Assembly: GCA_052390035.1 (NCBI GenBank)
Contig: JBQTHI010000034.1
Location: 1 to 26,254, forward strand
Origin: JBQTHI01 sp052390035
GTDB lineage: Bacteria > Actinomycetota > Acidimicrobiia > Spongiisociales > ZC4RG35
Reading direction: 5' to 3'
DNA length: 26,254 bases
The notes beneath the pieces were generated by a model. That model was not told the DNA's origin. It did not search any database and saw only the letters and a list, made by a program, of their open reading frames with translations. Position numbers and translations under genes: made by a program. This document shows positions 22,271 to 26,254 of the stretch, one piece after another. The first letter of the stretch is position 1, and the number at the start of each line of letters is the position of its first letter.

Positions 22271-23223
22271 TCGGGGCCCCTCGCCAGCGGGTCGCCGAGC
22301 TCGAGGCCCTGGCCGAAGAGGGCCGCTTCCTCGAAAAGCCTACCTCTGTATGGCGGACCTCCCTCAGGCGCTTGCTCCGGCGACGCACCGGTGTTACCGG
22401 ACTGATCATCATCGGTTTCTGGGTGCTGGTGGCACTCTTCGCCCCCCTCATCGCCACCCACGACCCCGAACGCGGCCTCCTCGGCGAACCCGGGGTGACC
22501 CGTCGTGACCCGCCCTGTATCCATGTCTTGGGCTGCTCAGAGGAGCGCCCCCAACACCTGCTAGGTCTGGATGGAAATGCACGAGACGAGTTCTCCCGCA
22601 TCGTCTACGGCTCCAGGGTCAGCCTGACCATCGGTATCACCACAGTTACCGCCGCCATCCTTGTCGGCGCGGTCCTGGGGGCGATTGCTGGGTATTGGGC
22701 GGGTTGGGTCGACAACATCATCATGCGGGTCATGGACGTCGTGCTTGGATTCCCGGCGTTGCTCCTCGCCATCGCAGTGGTGGCGGTGCTCGGTCCCGGG
22801 CTTACCAACGCTCTGCTGGCGATCGCCATCGTCACCATTCCCCAATACGCCCGGGTGATGAGGGCCTCGGTGCTACAGATCAAAGAGCTCGACTTTGTGG
22901 CCGCTTCCAAAGCGCTGGGAGCATCCAACTGGCGAATACTGCTGAGTCGGGTGATACCCAACGCCCTAACGCCGCTGGTGGTGTTGGGCACCCTCGGCAT
23001 CGCCGGCGCCATCCTCGAAGCAGCCGGCCTCTCCTTCCTTGGCCTGGGAGCACAGCCCCCTACCCCCGAATGGGGGACCATGCTCGGCGAGGAGAGGAAC
23101 CAGGTCTTCTCCGCGCCCCATCTGGTGTTCTTTCCTGGTCTCGCCATCATGCTGACCGTGCTGGGCTTCAACCTGCTCGGTGACGGTCTGCGCGACGCCC
23201 TCGACCCCAGACTGAACGAATGA
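22267..23223 (+). CDS. ABC transporter permease, DppC/OppC type
   Basis: The 318-residue permease has a cytoplasmic N-terminus of about 45 residues, a first helix (TGLIIIGFWVLVALFAPLIA), an external loop with HLLGLDGNARDEFSRIVYGSR (the conserved GTDxxGRDxxSR-like motif) and a coupling loop at FVAASKALGASNWRILLSRVIPNAL. The end, DGLRDALDPRL, is the family's classic C-terminus. The external loop contains two cysteines (PPCIHVLGC) that could form a disulfide, which occurs in many actinobacterial and other non-enteric relatives. It overlaps its neighbours by four bases on both sides (ATGA), so the operon is translationally coupled. Confidence 0.93.
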   Translation: MIGAPRQRVAELEALAEEGRFLEKPTSVWRTSLRRLLRRRTGVTGLIIIGFWVLVALFAPLIATHDPERGLLGEPGVTRRDPPCIHVLGCSEERPQHLLGLDGNARDEFSRIVYGSRVSLTIGITTVTAAILVGAVLGAIAGYWAGWVDNIIMRVMDVVLGFPALLLAIAVVAVLGPGLTNALLAIAIVTIPQYARVMRASVLQIKELDFVAASKALGASNWRILLSRVIPNALTPLVVLGTLGIAGAILEAAGLSFLGLGAQPPTPEWGTMLGEERNQVFSAPHLVFFPGLAIMLTVLGFNLLGDGLRDALDPRLNE

Positions 23224-24290
23224 CCACGATCGATGCTCCCTTGCTCGACGTCAAACGGCTGAAGACCCACTTCTTCACCCGCGATGGAACCGTCAAGGCG
23301 GTCGATGAGGTGTCGTTTAGCGTCGATCGGGGCGAAGTGCTCGGATTGGTGGGCGAGTCGGGCTGCGGCAAGTCGATCACCTCCCTTTCCATCCTCCAGT
23401 TGGTCCCCTATCCGGGCAAGGTGGTAGCGGGGGAGGTGTGGTTCGACGGCCGCAACCTGCTCGAGCTCGACAAAGACCAGATGCCCAAGCTGCGAGGCAA
23501 GAGAATCGCCATGATCTTCCAGCAACCGCAGTCCTCCCTCAACCCGGTCTACCGGGCGGGCGAGCAGATCGGCGAAGCGATGGAGATCCATCTCGACCTG
23601 TCGGAGGAGGACGTCGACGCCCGGGTGCTCGAACTGCTCAAGGACGTCGGAATACCCGACCCGGCGCGGCGGGCGGAGTCTTACCCCCACGAACTGTCGG
23701 GTGGCATGGCCCAACGGGTCATGATCGCCATGGCGCTCGCAGCCGGACCCGAGTTGCTGATCGCCGACGAGCCCACCACCGCCCTCGATGTGACCATCCA
23801 GGCGCAGATCCTCGACGTGATTCGCCGCCTCAATCGCGACTTGGGCATGGGCGTGATCCTTATCACCCACGACCTCGGGGTGGTGGCGGAGATGGCCGAC
23901 CGGGTGGCGGTGATGTACGCCGGTGAGATCGTCGAACTGTCCGACGTCCGTTCTCTCTTTAAGGACCCGAAGCACCCATACACCCAGGGCCTGATCGGAT
24001 CGGTGCCCACTCTCGGCACCGTCAAACACGATTTGGACACCATTCCCGGAGTGGTCCCGACCCTGGTCGACCTGGCACCGGGTTGCCGGTTCGCCTCGCG
24101 GTGCAAAGCCAGGATCGAGCACAACCTGGAGATCTGCCTCCGGGTGAAACCCGAGTTGGCCGAGGTCGCTGATGGTCATCAGGTTCGCTGCTGGATCTAT
24201 CACAACGAAGACGGGACTCTGAAAACGCCTGGCGCCGGAGGCGAGAGGCGGGAGGCGGGCGAGACGCCAAACGAGGTTTCGGGTGGCTGA
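23220..24290 (+). CDS. ABC transporter ATP-binding protein, DppD/OppD type
   Basis: The 356-residue ATPase has Walker A GESGCGKS (about residues 45-52), the signature LSGGMAQR (about 159-166), Walker B LLIADEPTTALD and the switch His in LITHDLG. The C-terminal oligopeptide/dipeptide extension contains CRFASRCKARIEHNLEICL and a later Cys in RCWIYH. This four-Cys arrangement resembles that reported to hold an iron-sulfur cluster in some DppD/OppD proteins, but I cannot confirm it here. It pairs with the following ATPase to power the DppB/DppC-like pore. The start overlaps the preceding stop by four bases, and its own end overlaps the next GTG by eight bases. Confidence 0.94.
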   Translation: MTTIDAPLLDVKRLKTHFFTRDGTVKAVDEVSFSVDRGEVLGLVGESGCGKSITSLSILQLVPYPGKVVAGEVWFDGRNLLELDKDQMPKLRGKRIAMIFQQPQSSLNPVYRAGEQIGEAMEIHLDLSEEDVDARVLELLKDVGIPDPARRAESYPHELSGGMAQRVMIAMALAAGPELLIADEPTTALDVTIQAQILDVIRRLNRDLGMGVILITHDLGVVAEMADRVAVMYAGEIVELSDVRSLFKDPKHPYTQGLIGSVPTLGTVKHDLDTIPGVVPTLVDLAPGCRFASRCKARIEHNLEICLRVKPELAEVADGHQVRCWIYHNEDGTLKTPGAGGERREAGETPNEVSGG

Positions 24291-25284
24291 GAAGCTGGTC
24301 GAGATCAAGGGCCTGACCAAGGACTTCCCGGTAAGAGGAGGCATCCTGCAACGCACCCAGGGCTGGGTGCGGGCGGTCTCCAACCTTGACCTCGACATCT
24401 ACCGAGGAGAAACATTGGGGCTGGTCGGTGAATCGGGGTGCGGCAAGACCACGTTGGGGCGCATGCTCGTGCGGCTGCTCGAACCGACCTCGGGAAGCAT
24501 CAACTTCGACGGAACCGACATCACCCACCTGCAGGGGCGCCAACTTTTCTCGATCCGTCGGCAGATGCAGATGATCTTCCAGGATCCGTTCAGCTCGCTA
24601 GATCCACGAGCACCGGTCGGCCACTCCATCGGCGAGGGGCTGCGGATTCACGGTGTCAAATCGGCCGACGAACGACACCAGCGAGTCACCGAAATGTTGG
24701 AGCTAGTCGGTCTCAAAGCCGAACATCGTTCCCGTTATCCACATGAGTTCTCGGGCGGGCAGCGCCAGCGGATCGGGATTGCCCGGGCGTTGATCCTCCG
24801 CCCCCGACTGGTGGTGGCCGATGAACCTGTCTCGGCGCTAGATGTGTCGGTCCAGGCTCAAGTCCTCAACCTGTTGACCGAGCTGCAGGACGAGCTCAAC
24901 CTGACCATCCTGTTCGTGGCTCACAACCTGGCGGTGGTGGAGCACATCTCTGACCGGGTGGCGGTGATGTATCTGGGTCGGGTGGTAGAAATCACCGACC
25001 GGGACACGCTCTACCGTCACCCTCTCCACCCATACACCGAGGCGCTGCTCTCCGCCATTCCGCTTCCCGATCCCAATCGGACCCGGTCCCGGGTCATCCT
25101 CCAGGGAGAGATACCGTCGCCGCTTGATCCGCCACCCGGTTGCCACTTCCATCCGCGGTGCCCGATCTTCCGCGAGGGGCTATGCGAGCTCGACATGCCC
25201 GAACTCATGCCCGGACCCGACCGCCCCGACCATCAGGCGGCGTGTTTCCTCCGCACCGGCGATCGTGCGCTCACGGCTCGCTAG
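24283..25284 (+). CDS. ABC transporter ATP-binding protein, DppF/OppF type
   Basis: The 333-residue ATPase has Walker A GESGCGKTT, signature FSGGQRQRIGIARAL, Walker B LVVADEPVSALD and the switch His in VAHNLA. The C-terminal extension includes PPGCHFHPRCPIFREGLC and a last Cys in AACFL, the typical four-Cys set of this family. It starts at GTG 24283 inside the end of the preceding gene, with GAGG at 24273-24276 as a ribosome site. It is the last gene of the transporter operon. It forms the second nucleotide-binding subunit. Confidence 0.94.
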   Translation: MAEKLVEIKGLTKDFPVRGGILQRTQGWVRAVSNLDLDIYRGETLGLVGESGCGKTTLGRMLVRLLEPTSGSINFDGTDITHLQGRQLFSIRRQMQMIFQDPFSSLDPRAPVGHSIGEGLRIHGVKSADERHQRVTEMLELVGLKAEHRSRYPHEFSGGQRQRIGIARALILRPRLVVADEPVSALDVSVQAQVLNLLTELQDELNLTILFVAHNLAVVEHISDRVAVMYLGRVVEITDRDTLYRHPLHPYTEALLSAIPLPDPNRTRSRVILQGEIPSPLDPPPGCHFHPRCPIFREGLCELDMPELMPGPDRPDHQAACFLRTGDRALTAR

Positions 25285-25318
25285 ATCGGCCGACTAAAGG
25301 GGCAAAAGCCCGAACCCA

Positions 25319-25360
25319 GGGTTCCACCTAACGAAATCATTGGTTGGAGCCCCAGGTTCG
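25319..25360 (+). repeat. Intergenic hairpin repeat, copy 1
   Basis: GGGTTCCACC (25319-25328) pairs with GGTTGGAGCCC (25342-25352) with one G-U pair and one bulge, around a 13-base loop containing ACGAAATCATT. The same loop and flanks recur in copy 2. A perfect palindrome GAACCCAGGGTTC (25312-25324) overlaps its left arm. Confidence 0.6.
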
Positions 25361-25389
25361 GAGCAGTGCGGTTCAACCCTCACAACTTG

Positions 25390-25431
25390 GGGCCCCAGCT
25401 GACGAAATCATTGGCTGGAACCCAGGGTTCG
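25390..25431 (+). repeat. Intergenic hairpin repeat, copy 2
   Basis: GGGCCCCAGC (25390-25399) pairs with GCTGGAACCC (25414-25423), except two C/A mismatches, around a 14-base loop with the identical ACGAAATCATTGG. Copy 2 is 71 bases from copy 1. It ends with another GAACCCAGGGTTC palindrome (25418-25430), which falls on the expected -35 position of the K+ channel gene. Confidence 0.6.
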
Positions 25432-25440
25432 TCGTTTGGT

Positions 25441-25446
25441 TACTCT
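25441..25446 (+). promoter_or_regulatory. -10 box of probable leaderless K+ channel transcript
   Basis: TACTCT (TANNNT) is six bases before ATG 25453 and no ribosome site is visible. The palindrome at 25418-25430 lies over the -35 region, so a regulator may act there. Confidence 0.4.
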
Positions 25447-25452
25447 CCCGCC

Positions 25453-26254
25453 ATGCGAAGACGCCTCCAGAAGATCTTCGCGGCTCCATTCCTGCGTCGC
25501 ATCGCCTTCCATGTGCGCAGGATCCACACGTCGATGGACAAGAGGTTCTACCGGTCGCTGATTCTCGGTCTGACGATCATCCTGGCAATGGCGGCAGCGG
25601 CGGTGACTCTCTTCGAGAAGGACCTGACCTTTGCCAGTTTCGGTCAATCGTTCTATTGGGCATTAACCACCGTCATCGGGCAGGGCGACTCGGGGTACGT
25701 TTCGTCGCCCGTGGGATGGGTGGTCAGCTGGCTTCTGAACCTGTTTGGGGTAGGGATTGTGGCTGCCGTAACAGGCGCCCTGGTTGGATTCGTAATCGAT
25801 TTTCTGTTGAAGGAGGGTCAGGGAATGGGTGCAGCCGGCTTCAGCGATCACGTGGTGGTGTGCGGATGGAACGCCACCGCCCGCGATCTGATCGACGAAC
25901 TCAAATCGGATGACTACGGCTCAGATGTGGTCCTGGTCGACCCGCAAGAGCGCAACCCGGCCGGGGAGTCGGTCTATTTCATCCGAGGTGACGGAGCCAA
26001 CGAGGACGACCTCAAGCGGGCCGGGATCGACTGCGCCCGGGCAGCGATCGTCTGCCCCCGCGACGGATCCGATGACGCCGACATGCACTCAATTCTCACC
26101 ATTCTGGCTATCGAAAGCATTGCGCCCGGGGTGAGGACCGTCGTTGAGGTGAACAACCCAAAACACGTCCCCCACTTCAAACGGGCCGATGTAGACGAGG
26201 TGCTTGTCACCTCCAAACTGGCCTCTCGCCTGCTGGCCCGAACTGCCCTCTATC
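25453..26254 (+). CDS. Potassium channel with RCK (TrkA-N) domain, partial
   Basis: The frame is open from ATG 25453 to the window edge (267 residues visible). Residues 34-52 form a membrane helix (SLILGLTIILAMAAAAVTL). A pore loop follows with TTVIGQGDSGYV near 72-83, then a second helix (WVVSWLLNLFGVGIVAAV) and GFVIDFLLKEGQGMGAAG. A TrkA-N/RCK nucleotide-binding domain begins at about residue 132 with VVVCGWNATARDLIDEL, where the usual GxGxxG is CGWNATA. The selectivity filter TVIGQGD differs from TVGYGD. The two-helix/pore/RCK order is that of bacterial K+ channels such as MthK and GsuK. The C-terminal part is outside the window. It is separated from the ABC operon by a spacer with two hairpin repeats and has its own promoter. 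Confidence 0.85.
   Translation, partial: MRRRLQKIFAAPFLRRIAFHVRRIHTSMDKRFYRSLILGLTIILAMAAAAVTLFEKDLTFASFGQSFYWALTTVIGQGDSGYVSSPVGWVVSWLLNLFGVGIVAAVTGALVGFVIDFLLKEGQGMGAAGFSDHVVVCGWNATARDLIDELKSDDYGSDVVLVDPQERNPAGESVYFIRGDGANEDDLKRAGIDCARAAIVCPRDGSDDADMHSILTILAIESIAPGVRTVVEVNNPKHVPHFKRADVDEVLVTSKLASRLLARTALY

Noticed and set aside
22605..24398. A 597-codon open frame on the minus strand
   Set aside because: It covers the reverse of the DppC- and DppD-like genes, which have intact motifs and ATGA overlaps. No motif is seen in the antisense product.
25312..25431. A short CRISPR array
   Set aside because: There are only two imperfect repeat units with self-complementary arms, no regular spacers and no cas genes.
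25331..25431. Attachment-site duplication from an integrated element
   Set aside because: No integrase or tRNA lies nearby and the 41-bp interval between the repeat cores is too small to hold an element.

Overview
The window looks like a chromosomal piece of a high-GC Actinomycetota bacterium, perhaps an Acidimicrobiia-like lineage; the rank below phylum is a guess. Supporting signs are an RsrA-type zinc anti-sigma factor, an F420-dependent LLM oxidoreductase, a CsoR regulator, frequent GTG starts, a lipoprotein with a long Thr/Ala/Pro linker, and several genes with a TANNNT -10 box only 6-8 nt before the start codon, as in leaderless actinobacterial transcripts. No rRNA, tRNA, CRISPR array, transposase or integrase was seen.

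Layout: (1) 1-2169: a divergent partial membrane protein, then an operon of a SigR-like sigma factor, an RsrA-like anti-sigma factor and an ArsM-like SAM methyltransferase. The methyltransferase is interrupted only by an in-frame UGA at the position where ArsM proteins have a conserved Cys. A hairpin that fits the bacterial SECIS consensus follows directly, so this is best read as a selenoprotein. (2) 2239-5620: a reactive-sulfur cassette with an MFS transporter coupled to a CstB-like MBL-rhodanese-rhodanese protein, facing an ArsR-rhodanese fusion regulator across a short spacer with two palindromes. (3) 5562-7739: a proline-rich anchored exported protein and an orphan histidine kinase. (4) 7845-10553: the copper operon csoR-copZ-copA, followed by a divergent NicO/NiCoT-like metal transporter (10832-11740). 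(5) 11839-13647: phosphate uptake, with a frameshifted DUF47 gene, a Pit permease and a coupled 62-aa membrane protein. (6) 13788-15853: LLM oxidoreductase, ferredoxin, a small DUF1059-like protein and an unrecognised 159-aa protein, all on the minus strand. (7) 15910-19236: the fused isobutyryl-CoA mutase IcmF. (8) 19461-25284: a five-gene peptide/nickel-type ABC transporter operon whose substrate-binding protein appears circularly permuted. (9) 25285-26254: paired hairpin repeats and the start of a K+ channel/RCK protein with an unusual filter.

How the parts may work together (inference): the first 5.6 kb looks like a thiol/sulfur/selenium stress island. A redox-sensing sigma/anti-sigma pair would drive a Sec-containing methyltransferase, and a persulfide-type sensor would control sulfur-handling proteins next to it. 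Copper, nickel/cobalt, phosphate and potassium genes make the rest a homeostasis-rich region mixed with central metabolism (IcmF) and oligopeptide-type uptake. The strongest candidates for something new are the Sec methyltransferase operon and the permuted binding protein.
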